Source of the DNA: Clostridiales bacterium
GTDB lineage: Bacteria; Bacillota; Clostridia; Oscillospirales; Oscillospiraceae
Direction: 5' to 3'
Assembly: GCA_020859945.1 (NCBI GenBank)
Contig: JAJBVG010000009.1
Span: forward strand, 1-55,034
Length of the DNA stretch: 55,034 nucleotides
Part shown: piece after piece, positions 7,224 to 15,800 of the stretch
How positions within the stretch are numbered: the stretch's first letter is position 1
Layout of the letters: the number at the start of each line of letters is the position of its first letter
Program-made: the position numbers and the translations under genes
The notes under the pieces: model-generated
What the model was told of the DNA's origin: nothing
What the model saw: only the letters and a program-made list of their open reading frames with translations
Databases searched by the model: none

Positions 7224-9758
7224 TTACTTTTCGACTTCTTCCATTTGGAAGCACTCGAAGATATCCCCGACCTTGATATCGGAGAACTTCTCCAGGGTGA
7301 TGCCGCACTCGTACCCGGCCTGCACCTCCCGGACGGAGTCCTTGAAGCGCTGGAGGCTGGCGATGTTGCCCTCGTGGATGACGATGCCGTCCCGGACCAG
7401 CCGCAGCTGGGCGTTCCGGGTGACTTTGCCTTCCAGCACGTAGGAACCGGCCACGATGCCCACGTTGGTGATTTTGTACACTTGGCGGACCTCCACGCGG
7501 CCCAGCTCCACCTCTTTGAAGGTGGGGGCCAGCATACCCTTCATGGCGGCTTCGATTTCCTCGATGCACTCGTAAATGACCCGGTACATCCGCATATCCA
7601 CCTTGTTCCGCTCGGCCATGGCTTTGGCGGCGGGGTCGGGGCGGACGTTGAAGCCCACGATAATGGCGTTGGAGGTGGAGGCCAGCATGATGTCGCTCTC
7701 GTTGACCGCGCCCACGCCGCCGTGGATGACCCGGACACGGACCTCATCGTTGGAGAGCTTCTCCAGGTTCTGCTTGACGGCCTCCACGCTGCCCTGCACG
7801 TCGGCCTTGACGATGATGTTCAGGTCCTTGACCTCGCCCTCCTGGATCTGGGAGAACAGGTCGTCCAGGCTGACCTTCTTGGCGGTGGGAGCGGCGGCTG
7901 CGGCCTTCTGTTCCTGCTTGCGCTGCTCGGCCAGTTCCCGGGCCATGCGCTCGTCGGCCACGGCGTAGAAGTCATCGCCTGCGCTGGGGACTTCGGCCAT
8001 GCCAGTAATCTCCACGGGGACGGAGGGACCGGCGGACTTGAGCCGTCTGCCCCGGTAGTCGGTCATGGCCCGGACACGGCCCACGGCGGTCCCGGCGATG
8101 ATGACGTCGCCCTGCTTCAGGGTGCCGTTCTGCACCAGCAGGGTGGCCACCGGGCCGCGGCCCTTGTCCAGCCGGGCCTCGATGACCGCGCCCTTGGCGG
8201 CGCGGTTGGGGTTGGCCCGCAGCTCCCGCATTTCGGCGGTCAGCAGCACCATCTCCAGCAGCTCATCGATGCCCTCGCCGGTCTTGGCGGAGATGGGACA
8301 AACGATGGTGTCGCCGCCCCAGTCCTCGGCCAGCAGGTCGTATTTGGTCAGCTCCTGCTTGATGCGCTCCGGGTCGGCCCCGGGCAGGTCCATCTTGTTG
8401 ATGGCCACCACGATGGGGATGCCGGCGGCCTTGGCGTGGTTGATGGCCTCCACGGTCTGGGGCATGATGCCGTCGTCCGCCGCTACCACCAGAATGGCGA
8501 TGTCCGTGACCATGGCGCCACGGGCGCGCATGGCGGTGAAGGCTTCGTGGCCGGGGGTGTCCAGGAAGGTGACGATCTTGCCGCCGGGCACCTTCACTTG
8601 ATACGCGCCGATGGCCTGGGTGATGCCGCCGGCCTCGCCAGCGGTGACGTTGGTGGAACGGATTTTATCCAGCAGAGAGGTCTTGCCGTGGTCCACGTGG
8701 CCCATGACCACCACCACGGGGGCGCGAGGCTCCAGGTTCTCTTCGGCGTCTTCGGTGGTGTCGATGAGCTTCTCCTCGATGGTGACGACCACTTCCTTCT
8801 CCACTTTGCAGCCCAGCTCTTCGGCGATGAAGGCGGCGGTGTCGAAGTCGATGGTGTCGCTCATGGAGGCCATGATGCCGTTCATCATCAGGCGCTTGAC
8901 CACCTCCGCGCCGGTTTTCTTCATCCGGGAGGCCAGCTCGCCCACGGTGATCTCGTCGGGGATCTCCACCTTGACGGGGGCTTTCCGGGCGGCCTCCTGC
9001 TGGAGGCGGCGCATCCGCTGCTGCTGTTCCTCCTGGCGGCGCTTGGCGGACTGCTTGCCCTGCTTCTGCTGCTGCTGGCGGCGGGAGGAAATTTTCTGCT
9101 TGCCCTGCTGCATCCGCTCGGCCCGCTCCGGGGTCAGGTCGTCCAGCCGGGAATCGTACCGGTCCAGGTTGACGTTGACGTTCTTCCGGGTGTTGACCAC
9201 CTTTTTCTGGGGGACCCGACTGGCGGGCTGCTGCTGAGCGGTCTGCTTCTGTTCGGCAGGCTGCTGCTTCTGGCTGGCGGCGGGTTGCTGCTGCTTGGGC
9301 TGCGCCTTCTGCGCCGGAGCCTGCTTCTGCTCGGCGGGCTGCTGCTTGCTGCCCTGGGCGCTCTGCTGGCGGCGGTCAGACTGCGGCTGAGATTTGCTGC
9401 TGCCCTGGCGCTGATTGCGGTCGCTGCGCTGGGCGGGGGCCGCAGTTTTGCCGCCCTGTTTGGGCTGCGCCTTCTGGCCCTGCTGGGGCTTTTGAGCGCT
9501 GTCCTTAGCTGCGGGAGCCTTGCCAGGCTCCTGATACGTCTCGGCAAACACCTCTTCCAGGCTGTCGATTTGATTGGTTTGGGTCAGATAGTCGAAGATG
9601 ATGGAAAGCTCCTGGTCGGTCAGCACGGCCATGGCGCTGGTGGGCGTTTTGGCGTACTTTGTCAGAATCTCAGTCACTTTCTTGTTGCCGACGGCTTTGC
9701 CGTTCAATGCGAAGTCCTTGGCGACCTCGCGCACTCTGTATTTGATCTCCAGACTCAT
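7224..9758 (-). CDS. infB: Translation initiation factor IF-2
   Basis: GTPase that delivers fMet-tRNA to the 30S subunit and promotes subunit joining. The protein is 844 aa. Residues 1-60 hold an IF2-N type domain. About residues 80-250 are a low-complexity Gln/Lys/Ala/Pro region, followed by a second IF2-N domain near 265-325. The G domain starts with GHVDHGKT (353-360), followed by [22 protein letters not shown] and SAKTGEG. Domains II-IV follow, ending in EEVEK. The start follows AGGAGG. The stop codon TAA is the first base triplet of an inverted heptad array (GCTGTTAGCTC on the coding strand). Confidence 0.98.
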   Translation of the reverse strand: MSLEIKYRVREVAKDFALNGKAVGNKKVTEILTKYAKTPTSAMAVLTDQELSIIFDYLTQTNQIDSLEEVFAETYQEPGKAPAAKDSAQKPQQGQKAQPKQGGKTAAPAQRSDRNQRQGSSKSQPQSDRRQQSAQGSKQQPAEQKQAPAQKAQPKQQQPAASQKQQPAEQKQTAQQQPASRVPQKKVVNTRKNVNVNLDRYDSRLDDLTPERAERMQQGKQKISSRRQQQQKQGKQSAKRRQEEQQQRMRRLQQEAARKAPVKVEIPDEITVGELASRMKKTGAEVVKRLMMNGIMASMSDTIDFDTAAFIAEELGCKVEKEVVVTIEEKLIDTTEDAEENLEPRAPVVVVMGHVDHGKTSLLDKIRSTNVTAGEAGGITQAIGAYQVKVPGGKIVTFLDTPGHEAFTAMRARGAMVTDIAILVVAADDGIMPQTVEAINHAKAAGIPIVVAINKMDLPGADPERIKQELTKYDLLAEDWGGDTIVCPISAKTGEGIDELLEMVLLTAEMRELRANPNRAAKGAVIEARLDKGRGPVATLLVQNGTLKQGDVIIAGTAVGRVRAMTDYRGRRLKSAGPSVPVEITGMAEVPSAGDDFYAVADERMARELAEQRKQEQKAAAAAPTAKKVSLDDLFSQIQEGEVKDLNIIVKADVQGSVEAVKQNLEKLSNDEVRVRVIHGGVGAVNESDIMLASTSNAIIVGFNVRPDPAAKAMAERNKVDMRMYRVIYECIEEIEAAMKGMLAPTFKEVELGRVEVRQVYKITNVGIVAGSYVLEGKVTRNAQLRLVRDGIVIHEGNIASLQRFKDSVREVQAGYECGITLEKFSDIKVGDIFECFQMEEVEK

Positions 9759-9845
9759 CTATAGCCACCTCCTGTTAGGTATGGGGCGGTCTCCCGGACG
9801 GCTGGCGAAGCCAGTGCCCGAAAAACGCTCCGGGTGATTCCTTCT

Positions 9846-10241
9846 TTACTTCTTCCTCGGTTTGGTCTTCTTGCGCCGGAGCAGCTTCTCCTGCTTCCGG
9901 GCCAGCTCCTGGGCGATGGGGACCAGGTCGGGGTCCTCCCCGGCCACCAGACCGGCGATTTTGGCGGCGAAGCCCAAGTCGGTGACGGCGCAGACGGCGC
10001 AGGTGTCCCGCCCCAGGGCCGCGCCCAGCTGGGCTTTGTCGCAGGGCAGCTTCATCACCGCTACCCGCTCCCCGGCCAGGGTGCGCACCCGCCGGACGGT
10101 GCCGGGGGCGGCGTCCTCCGCCAGCAGCAGCAGCCGGGCCTTGTGTCCGGCGACGGCCTCCTGGGTCATATCCTCGCCCTGGGCCACCCGCCCGGCTCGC
10201 TTTGCCAGGCCCAGCAGCCGCAGGCTCTCAGTTTGTTCCAT
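9846..10241 (-). CDS. ylxQ: L7Ae/L30e-family RNA-binding protein YlxQ
   Basis: A 131-aa kink-turn-binding type ribosomal protein homologue encoded between ylxR and infB, as in Bacillus. Family features are LRLLGLAKRAGRV near the N-terminus, then LLLLAEDAAPGTVRRV and the FAAKIAGLV stretch. The C-terminal tail is very basic (RRKKTKPRKK). A longer upstream reading is possible, but the ATG at 10241 begins the conserved block and overlaps the end of ylxR by 14 bases, consistent with coupling. Its cellular role in this phylum is unresolved; RNA binding is inferred from the family. Confidence 0.88.
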   Translation of the reverse strand: MEQTESLRLLGLAKRAGRVAQGEDMTQEAVAGHKARLLLLAEDAAPGTVRRVRTLAGERVAVMKLPCDKAQLGAALGRDTCAVCAVTDLGFAAKIAGLVAGEDPDLVPIAQELARKQEKLLRRKKTKPRKK

Positions 10242-10503
10242 CGCCGCGCTCCATCTGGCCCTCCAGGGCCTCGTAGACCTCATCGGGTATCTTCATACCG
10301 AAGGCGCGGCCCAGAGCGTTGCTCTTTCTGGCCCGCTTCAGGCAGTCCCCGTTGGGACAGACATACGCGCCCCGGCCGGGTTTCTTGCCCCGGAAGTCCA
10401 GGGACAGCTCCCCCTCCGGGGAACGGACCACCCGGATCAGCTCCCGCTTGGGCTTCATCTCCCGGCAGCCCACGCACTGGCGCATGGGGATTTTTTTCGG
10501 CAT
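10228..10503 (-). CDS. ylxR: YlxR (DUF448) RNA/DNA-binding protein
   Basis: A 91-aa basic protein with the DUF448 signature: MRQCVGCREM near the N-terminus, then KRELIRVVR, GRGAYVC and CLKRARK. Homologues lie in the nusA-infB operon of most Firmicutes. YlxR has been described as a nucleoid-associated or RNase P-related factor in some species, so the molecular role here is open. The start follows GGGAGGA. The gene overlaps ylxQ by 14 bases. Confidence 0.92.
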   Translation of the reverse strand: MPKKIPMRQCVGCREMKPKRELIRVVRSPEGELSLDFRGKKPGRGAYVCPNGDCLKRARKSNALGRAFGMKIPDEVYEALEGQMERGDGTN

Positions 10504-10532
10504 AGGGGTTCCTCCCTTCGGTGTCGGGGTGT

Positions 10533-11768
10533 TTATTCGTCCTCGGCGAAGAGCTCGTCGTCAGCGAACAGCGCCTCCTCCGGGGCCGCCTCTGCGCCCT
10601 CATCGGTCGGGATTTCCTCGGCGCGTGCCAGCGCTTCCTGGGCTTCTTGGGCCTCCTGCTGGGCCAGCTCCGCGGCGGCGGTGACGCTCTTGATGTCGAT
10701 TTTGTAGCCGGTGAGCCGGGCGGCGAGGCGGGCGTTCTGGCCCTCCTTGCCGATGGCCAGGGAAAGCTGGTCGTCGGGGACCACTACGCGGCAGGTCTTT
10801 TGCTCCGGCTGGGCGTCCACGCTGACCACGTCGGCGGGGGCCAGGGCCGCGGCGATATAGGCGGCGGGGTCGTCGGAATACTTGATGATGTCCACCTTTT
10901 CGCCGTGCAGTTCCTCTACCACGGCGTTGACGCGGGCGCCCCGGGTGCCCACACAGGCGCCGATGGGGTCGATCTCCGGGTCAGCGGACCAGACGGCCAT
11001 CTTGGTGCGGCTGCCCGCCTCTCGTGCGATGGACTTGACCTCCACCGTTCCGTCGAACAGCTCCGGCACCTCCAGCTCGAACAGGCGGCGCACCAGGCCG
11101 TGGTGGGTGCGGGAGATGACCACCTGGGTCCCGCGGGTGCCCTTGCGCACCTCTACTACGTAGACCTTTAGGCGCTGGCCCTCGGTGTAGGTCTCGCCCC
11201 GGACCTGCTCGCTGGTGGAGAGCAGGGCCTCGGTGGTCTTGTCGCCGGAGGTCAGCTTCACGTAGATGCCGCCGCTGCGGGGGTCGGTGCGGGAGACCAC
11301 GCCGGTGAGAATTTCCTTCTCCTTGGTGTGGAACTCGTCAAAGACCATGTTCCGCTCGGCCTCGCGGATGCCCTGGATGATGACCTGCCGGGCGGTCTGG
11401 GCGGCGATGCGGCCAAAGTTTTTGGTTTTCAGCTCTTTGCTGACCACGTCGCCGATCTGGGCGTTGGGGAGGCTCCGGCGGACCTCCTCCAGGGAGATCT
11501 CGGTGTCGGGGTTATCGACCTCCTCCACCACCTCCCGCTTGATGATCATACGGATGGAATTTTTCTCCTGGTCCGCCAGCACCACCACATTGTCGCCAAT
11601 GCCTTCGTGGTCCCGCTTGTAGGCGGTGACCAGGGCCTGGGTGATTTTTTCCAGCATATAGTCCTTGGAAATGCCCCGTTCCTGCTCCAGCATATCCAGG
11701 GCCAGGAAGAAGTCCTTTGCGTCCTCTTCGGGAGTGGGACCCTTCTTTTTGCTTACTCTTCTAGCCAT
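10533..11768 (-). CDS. nusA: Transcription termination/antitermination factor NusA
   Basis: Binds RNA polymerase and modulates pausing, termination and rRNA antitermination. The protein is 411 aa: an N-terminal RNAP-binding domain (about 1-130), an S1 domain (about 135-205) and two KH domains. The signature blocks are [21 protein letters not shown] and the later [25 protein letters not shown]-terminal Ala/Glu/Asp-rich acidic tail (about 365-411) replaces the AR repeats of E. coli NusA. The ribosome site AAAGGAG lies 13 bases from ATG, rather far. It is the second gene of the operon after rimP. Confidence 0.97.
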   Translation of the reverse strand: MARRVSKKKGPTPEEDAKDFFLALDMLEQERGISKDYMLEKITQALVTAYKRDHEGIGDNVVVLADQEKNSIRMIIKREVVEEVDNPDTEISLEEVRRSLPNAQIGDVVSKELKTKNFGRIAAQTARQVIIQGIREAERNMVFDEFHTKEKEILTGVVSRTDPRSGGIYVKLTSGDKTTEALLSTSEQVRGETYTEGQRLKVYVVEVRKGTRGTQVVISRTHHGLVRRLFELEVPELFDGTVEVKSIAREAGSRTKMAVWSADPEIDPIGACVGTRGARVNAVVEELHGEKVDIIKYSDDPAAYIAAALAPADVVSVDAQPEQKTCRVVVPDDQLSLAIGKEGQNARLAARLTGYKIDIKSVTAAAELAQQEAQEAQEALARAEEIPTDEGAEAAPEEALFADDELFAEDE

Positions 11769-11922
11769 GTCACAGCTTCACTCCTTTATCGTTGGGCGGG
11801 ACGGGATGCGCCCCGCCGTGTTTTCTTTGTATAAGCAATTCTCGCCGCGCAGTTGAGGAGCGCTTCTGTCGGTTCCTGCTGCACATTCGGCAGGTTTGAG
11901 CCAGCGCCCCGCTTGCCGCAAA

Positions 11923-11953
11923 ATTGCACATTGCACATTGCTAATTGCACATT
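11923..11953. repeat. ATTGCAC heptad array between nusA and rimP
   Basis: ATTGCAC, ATTGCAC, ATTGCTA, ATTGCAC at an exact 7-bp period, 30 bp downstream of the rimP stop (reading -). The same family occurs at 37492-37540 and 13202-13222. Confidence 0.85.
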
Positions 11954-11982
11954 CCAGCAGCGCGAAAAGGAAAGCAGCTCAT

Positions 11983-12441
11983 TTAAAAATCAATGTGCAG
12001 CCGCACCAGCGCCGTCTCCTTCTTCCCGAAGGACAGCGCTTCGCCCGCCGGGTCGGTGATGGTCACAGTCCCGTCCTCGTACCCGGTCAGGGTCCCCTGG
12101 AACTCTTTCTTTCCATCCCTGGGGCGGTAGAGCTTCACATCTACCTCTTGGCCCATGCACTGGGCGAAGTGGGCGGGCTTTTTCAGCGCCCGGTCCGCCC
12201 CGGCGCTGCCCACCTCTAATACATAGCTGCCCTCGATGGGGTCGGCCTCGTCCAGCAGGTCGCTGAGAGGGCGGCTGACCGCCTCACACTGGTTGATGGA
12301 GACCCCCTCCGGGCAGTCGATAAACACCCGCAGATACCAGGTCCCGGCCTCCCGGACGTATTCCACGTCCCACAGGGTACAGCCCGCCTGCTCCACCAGG
12401 GGCAGAGCCAGCTCCGCAGTCAATTCTGTCACTTTTTTCAT
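11983..12441 (-). CDS. rimP: Ribosome maturation factor RimP
   Basis: Needed for 30S assembly. The protein is 152 aa. The N-terminal alpha/beta domain carries the family blocks WYLRVFIDCPEGV and LSDLLDEADPIEG-YVLEVGSAG, followed by the SH3-like C-terminal domain ending LVRLHIDF. The ATG at 12441 aligns with the usual MKKVTE-type N-terminus. An upstream GTG pair (12453) with a better GGGAGA site is an alternative, adding four residues. It is the first gene of the rimP-nusA-infB operon, behind a promoter and a leader hairpin. Confidence 0.94.
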   Translation of the reverse strand: MKKVTELTAELALPLVEQAGCTLWDVEYVREAGTWYLRVFIDCPEGVSINQCEAVSRPLSDLLDEADPIEGSYVLEVGSAGADRALKKPAHFAQCMGQEVDVKLYRPRDGKKEFQGTLTGYEDGTVTITDPAGEALSFGKKETALVRLHIDF

Positions 12442-12505
12442 TGCTTCCACCACGCTTTCTCTCCCGGCCCGCAAACGCGCCGGGGACGCAAAAAAGCTCA
12501 AAGAA

Positions 12506-12529
12506 AAGAGCGGGGCAGGCCCCACTCTT
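12506..12529 (-). promoter_or_regulatory. Leader hairpin of the rimP operon, possible attenuator
   Basis: On the - strand, AAGAGTGGGGC and GCCCCGCTCTT fold into a GC-rich stem with one mismatch, followed by TTTTCTTT. It lies between the predicted start of transcription (near 12548) and rimP (12441), so it could terminate or pause leader transcription. Confidence 0.55.
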
Positions 12530-12554
12530 ATGGTTGATACGATCTTACTGTGTT

Positions 12555-12583
12555 ATAGTAGCACGTCTCGGCGGGAAAAGCAA
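12555..12583 (-). promoter_or_regulatory. Promoter for the rimP-nusA-infB operon
   Basis: On the - strand TTGCTT (12583-12578), a 17-bp spacer and TACTAT (12560-12555). Position and spacing fit a sigma-A promoter with a leader of about 105 nt. Confidence 0.6.
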
Positions 12584-12616
12584 GGGCTTTTCCGGGTCGG
12601 AAACAAATTTTCTGCG

Positions 12617-12955
12617 TCACGAGCACAAATCTTCGAGAAGGGACGCCAGCTCCTGGTCGGATTCTGCGGCAATGCCCTCCTCCAGCAGGGCGCGGTCCTC
12701 TCGCGGCAGGGAGGATACCAGCACCCCCGTGTGGGTCAGCAGGCTGCCATTGCGGAACACGCAGATTTCACCGTCCACGCTGCGCAGCTCATAGAGGGGG
12801 ACCACCTCGACGGATGGTTCGTCGGCAGACGCGACAATGGCGGTCTCTGCCGCAGTCGCCACGGCCTGGGGCCAGGGGGAGGACAGGGCGGCGCAGGACA
12901 GGGTCAGCGCCAGAGAAAAGGCGGTCAGCAGCAGGGCAAAGCGCAGTTTGAGCAT
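12617..12955 (-). CDS. Small secreted protein with a BofC C-terminal-like segment
   Basis: A 112-aa protein. Residues 1-25 form a signal peptide (basic start, then hydrophobic LLLTAFSLALTL, AALSS). The mature part is LYELRSVDGEICVFRNG, then LPREDRALLEEGI and ELASLLEDLCS. This resembles short clostridial proteins with a BofC_C-type domain (tyrosine-x-leucine-arginine, then IAVF, then LLEDF). In Bacillus, BofC acts in the intermembrane space in pro-sigma-K control, but homology at this level is tentative and the function is not assigned. ATG at 12955 is chosen because it begins the signal peptide and follows GGAAGGA; a 54-bp longer reading has no RBS. It stands alone upstream of the rimP promoter. 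Confidence 0.65.
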   Translation of the reverse strand: MLKLRFALLLTAFSLALTLSCAALSSPWPQAVATAAETAIVASADEPSVEVVPLYELRSVDGEICVFRNGSLLTHTGVLVSSLPREDRALLEEGIAAESDQELASLLEDLCS

Positions 12956-13039
12956 AGTGTATCCGTTCCTTCCGGTGATAAATTTGGTTAGTGGCTTAGT
13001 ATGCACCAATTTACCAGTTTTTAATCACCGGAAGGGATA

Positions 13040-13222
13040 TTAGCTGTTAGCGATTAGTCTTTAGCTGTTAGTTAGGCACTACCAGACAAAAGCAAAAGGC
13101 AAAAGTCAGGTATGGCTAGCCACTAGTCACTAACCACTAACCACTCGTTTAGTACCACAAAGCTAATAGCTGGAAGCTAACAGCCAATAGCTGGCGCAGC
13201 CATTGCTCATTGCAAATTGTCA
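13040..13222. repeat. Heptad-flanked element abutting the racemase stop codon
   Basis: The left array (13040-13072) is TTAGCTG/TTAGCGA/TTAGTCT type, then AGGCACTACCAGACAAAAGC. An internal ACTAGTC-ACTAACC-ACTAACC array spans about 13122-13145. After GTTTAGTACCACAAAGC come inverted AGCTAA units to about 13193. ATTGCTC-ATTGCAA-ATTGTCA (13202-13222) ends exactly with the stop codon of the racemase gene. All three heptad families therefore occur in one gap. The same modules recur at 25399-25607. Confidence 0.85.
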
Positions 13223-13930
13223 ATACCCGACGCTCTCCTTGACGCTGGCTCCAACGAACCGCACCGCCGCCGCCGCAAGGACCATGGTGGGGTCGATGTT
13301 GGGCTTGTCGATGTGGAACAGGTCGAAGGCCACTGGCAGCTCGGTGCAGCCCAGAATCAGCACCTGCGCCCCCTCGTCGAACAGTTCGTCCATGGCGGCG
13401 TAGAAGCCTGTCAGGTCGATGGAGAGGTTGCCCGCCTTGACGCCCTTGTAAATCACATCCATGACCGCCTGCTGCCGCTCCGGGGAAGGCATACACATCT
13501 CGACCCCTTCCGCGTCGAAGGCGGCTTTGTAGACACCGGAGCGACAGGTGCCGTCGGTGGCAAGCAGGCCCACTTTGGTCAGGCCCCGGGCCTTGACGGT
13601 CTTGGCGGTCTCCCGGATCATGTGGAGCATGGGGACGTCGATGAAGGGGGCGATGCGGTCATAGAAGTAGTGGGCGGTGTTGCAGGGCATGATGAGCACG
13701 TCCGCGCCCATGCCCTGGAGCCGCACCGCGCTCTTGACCATCTCCGGCACGGGGTCCTTCCCGCCCTCCAGAATGGCCTTGGTGCGGTCCGCGATCTCGG
13801 TGTTGCTGTCGATGCACACCCGCACGTGCTCCTGGTCGCAGGCGGCGTCGGTGATGTCAACGATTTTGTGGAACAGGTCGCAGGTGGCCAGCGGCCCCAT
13901 GCCGCCCAGGATACCTATGGTCTTTTTCAT
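13220..13930 (-). CDS. Aspartate/glutamate racemase family protein
   Basis: PLP-independent amino-acid racemase, most like aspartate racemase (EC 5.1.1.13), supplying D-Asp or D-Glu for peptidoglycan or signalling. The protein is 236 aa. Two catalytic cysteines are in place: Cys83 in MPCNTAHYF and Cys195 in LGCTELP. The N-terminal GILGGMGPLAT motif is typical. Substrate choice between Asp and Glu cannot be read from sequence. It is a single-gene unit with its own promoter. Its stop (TGA) lies inside an ATTGNNN heptad. Confidence 0.92.
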   Translation of the reverse strand: MKKTIGILGGMGPLATCDLFHKIVDITDAACDQEHVRVCIDSNTEIADRTKAILEGGKDPVPEMVKSAVRLQGMGADVLIMPCNTAHYFYDRIAPFIDVPMLHMIRETAKTVKARGLTKVGLLATDGTCRSGVYKAAFDAEGVEMCMPSPERQQAVMDVIYKGVKAGNLSIDLTGFYAAMDELFDEGAQVLILGCTELPVAFDLFHIDKPNIDPTMVLAAAAVRFVGASVKESVGY

Positions 13931-13964
13931 GGTTGGTTCGCCTCGCAGTCTTGAAATATAAGTT

Positions 13965-13994
13965 ATTTTACCATGATTTCCGGGGGCGTGTCAA
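13965..13994 (-). promoter_or_regulatory. Promoter for the Asp/Glu racemase gene
   Basis: On the - strand TTGACA (13994-13989), an 18-bp spacer and TAAAAT (13970-13965), 35 bp before the start codon. Confidence 0.7.
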
Positions 13995-14164
13995 CAGGGG
14001 GAGATGTCGCAGGAGAAGAAGCCGATCTTCAGGCAACCCGCTGGACAGGCGTTCCGGCTGCCCCGTTTGCCTTCGGCCAAATCTGTGGCAAAATACACAA
14101 AAGCGGACCCGATTTTCCGAAATTTTTTAGGAACGAAATAACCGTTTGCGCGGATTTTTGACCG

Positions 14165-14208
14165 TTCAAGCAAAACCGCTTGAAAAACACCCCTGAAAAT
14201 GATAGACT
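14165..14208 (+). promoter_or_regulatory. Promoter and overlapping palindrome before the DUF2974 gene
   Basis: TTCAAGC (14165-14171) and GCTTGAA (14178-14184) form an inverted repeat whose right arm overlaps the -35 TTGAAA (14180-14185). A 17-bp spacer leads to TAGACT (14203-14208). The palindrome is a candidate repressor site. The rest of the 434-bp gap (13931-14364) is AT-rich and shows no gene. Confidence 0.5.
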
Positions 14209-14322
14209 CCCTTCCAGAAGGCGGCAGGATGCCAGACGAGGAACGCGCCTGGCGGCTCAGACAGCCGGAACGCGGCAGATGTAGCGCAAACTGCATGAAT
14301 CGTTCTAATGTTATTAATATTA

Positions 14323-14342
14323 TCTGCGGCGGATTCCGCAGA
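14323..14342 (+). promoter_or_regulatory. Leader hairpin just upstream of the DUF2974 gene
   Basis: TCTGCGG-CGGATT-CCGCAGA forms a 7-bp stem that ends about 10 bases before the ribosome binding site AGGAGGG. It could affect initiation or mRNA stability. Confidence 0.4.
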
Positions 14343-14364
14343 ACACAACCAGGAGGGATGACAA

Positions 14365-15453
14365 ATGACGCGCAGACGAAAAGACATTTTTCATTACATT
14401 GATAGCAGGGGAGGGATGAGCTTTCAGCAAAGTGCATTTAACGAGGTTGACGCGCTGATCCTTTCGGTGTTGGCCTATCTCGATTTTTCCTTTGTGAAAG
14501 ACGGCGCCACCGTCTCTCTGCCCGACGCAGCAGAGGCGATCCGCCAGATGCCGGATGCGGTCAAATACAACGGGCTGACGGTTGGCTATATGCGCTCTGT
14601 TGTGCGGCTGGCCGAGGCCGCCGCCCGGTCCGCTCGCTTCCGGGAGATGAAAGTATTCCGCTATGTGAACCTCATTGATGAGGAAACGGAAATGCAGTTT
14701 TCCGCTGTCTCGTTTCTGCTCCCTGACCGGACCCTGTTCCTCTCGTTCCGGGGGACCGACAACACTCTGGTCGGGTGGAAGGAAGACCTCAATATGGGCT
14801 TCATGCACGGCGTACCGGCACAGTGGGAAGCCGTCAACTATGTGGTGCGTTCGCTCAGTCGGGTCAACCTGCCGTTTCGGCTGGGCGGTCACTCCAAAGG
14901 CGGGAATCTGGCCGTTTGGGCAGGGGCGCATCTGCCCGCGGACTGTAAACGAAATCTGATTGCGATCTATAACAACGACGGACCCGGATTTGACAGCTAT
15001 TTTTTGGAAAGCGCGCAGTATCGGGCGGTACGGGCGAAAATCGCCTCGTTTGTCCCCGCGTCCTCCATTGTCGGGGTCCTCATGGAACATGACGACTACA
15101 CCACCATTCGCAGCTCCAGCCTCTCGTTCCTGCAGCACGACCCGTTTTCCTGGCTCGTCGATGGGACACGGTTTTTCTACGCTGACACCCGCACTGCCTC
15201 CGGGTTGCGGTTCGAGACGGCCCTCAATGCCTGGATACGGTCCCTGTCGGCGGGGGAGCGCAAGACGTTTGTCGAATACATCTATCTGATCATCTGCGCC
15301 TCCGAGGCCAAGACGTTGCAGGACCTGATGAGGAACAAACGCCGTTCTCTGCGGTCTATGAGGAGGAGTTTCGTGGACATGGAACGCGAAAAAAGGTCGC
15401 AGTTACTGGATGAAATCAGAAGATTTACCCTGCGGCCCGAAACGGAATGGTAA
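14365..15453 (+). CDS. DUF2974 (Mbeg1-like) alpha/beta-hydrolase-type protein
   Basis: A 362-aa protein with the DUF2974 layout. The N-terminal half contains LSFRGTDNTLVGWKEDLNM, the block that precedes the nucleophile in lipase-like hydrolases. GGHSKGGNLAVWAG follows, with the GxSxG serine at about residue 177. Members resemble class-3 lipases, but no substrate is established. There is no signal peptide, so the protein is cytoplasmic. The C-terminal 60 residues are rich in Arg and charged helices. The start follows AGGAGGG. It is monocistronic, between its own promoter and a strong terminator. Confidence 0.88.
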   Translation: MTRRRKDIFHYIDSRGGMSFQQSAFNEVDALILSVLAYLDFSFVKDGATVSLPDAAEAIRQMPDAVKYNGLTVGYMRSVVRLAEAAARSARFREMKVFRYVNLIDEETEMQFSAVSFLLPDRTLFLSFRGTDNTLVGWKEDLNMGFMHGVPAQWEAVNYVVRSLSRVNLPFRLGGHSKGGNLAVWAGAHLPADCKRNLIAIYNNDGPGFDSYFLESAQYRAVRAKIASFVPASSIVGVLMEHDDYTTIRSSSLSFLQHDPFSWLVDGTRFFYADTRTASGLRFETALNAWIRSLSAGERKTFVEYIYLIICASEAKTLQDLMRNKRRSLRSMRRSFVDMEREKRSQLLDEIRRFTLRPETEW

Positions 15454-15482
15454 AGCGCCGTTAGACGGTTCAAACCGAAACG

Positions 15483-15521
15483 ACAACAGGGAGACGGCCC
15501 CGTGCCGTCTCCCTGTTGTTT
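15483..15521 (+). terminator. Terminator of the DUF2974 gene
   Basis: ACAACAGGGAGACGGC (15483-15498) pairs perfectly over 16 bp with GCCGTCTCCCTGTTGT (15504-15519), then TT. The opposite strand also shows a strong stem. Confidence 0.88.
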
Positions 15522-15724
15522 CTAGCGTTTTTGTCTATTCTCCTGGGCTAATTTTAAATGCTGTCGCCCTGGCGCAGCGCAGGGAGGCACGAATTGCCGG
15601 AAATGTCCCTTGAGGGTAGAAGTGCCGCTTGACGGCGGGGACGCGGCGGAGTAAGGGGATTTCTATGTTGTCTGCGCTTTGGGTTTCACTGCGCAAAGTG
15701 AAGCGAAAGAACAGGCAAAAACCG

Positions 15725-15756
15725 GCGCCGGACAGGACCGAAATCCTGCCCGGCGC
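15725..15756 (-). terminator. Terminator downstream of the tannase-family gene
   Basis: On the - strand GCGCCGG...CCGGCGC (15756-15750 and 15731-15725) with an inner AGGA/TCCT stem, followed by CGGTTTTTGCC. It lies 45 bp past the stop of the - strand esterase gene. Confidence 0.72.
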
Positions 15757-15800
15757 TTTCTGCTGGGGTTGTGTGGGGTGAGAAGGAGAAAAGAGTATCA

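Noticed and set aside
7245-9764. 839-codon open frame on the + strand opposite infB
   Set aside because: Low-complexity Gly/Leu/His/Asp translation from GC-rich antisense codons, no RBS, and infB on the other strand is unambiguous.
13040-13222. CRISPR array
   Set aside because: Repeats have a 7-bp period with no unique spacers of 30 bp, and no cas genes are present.
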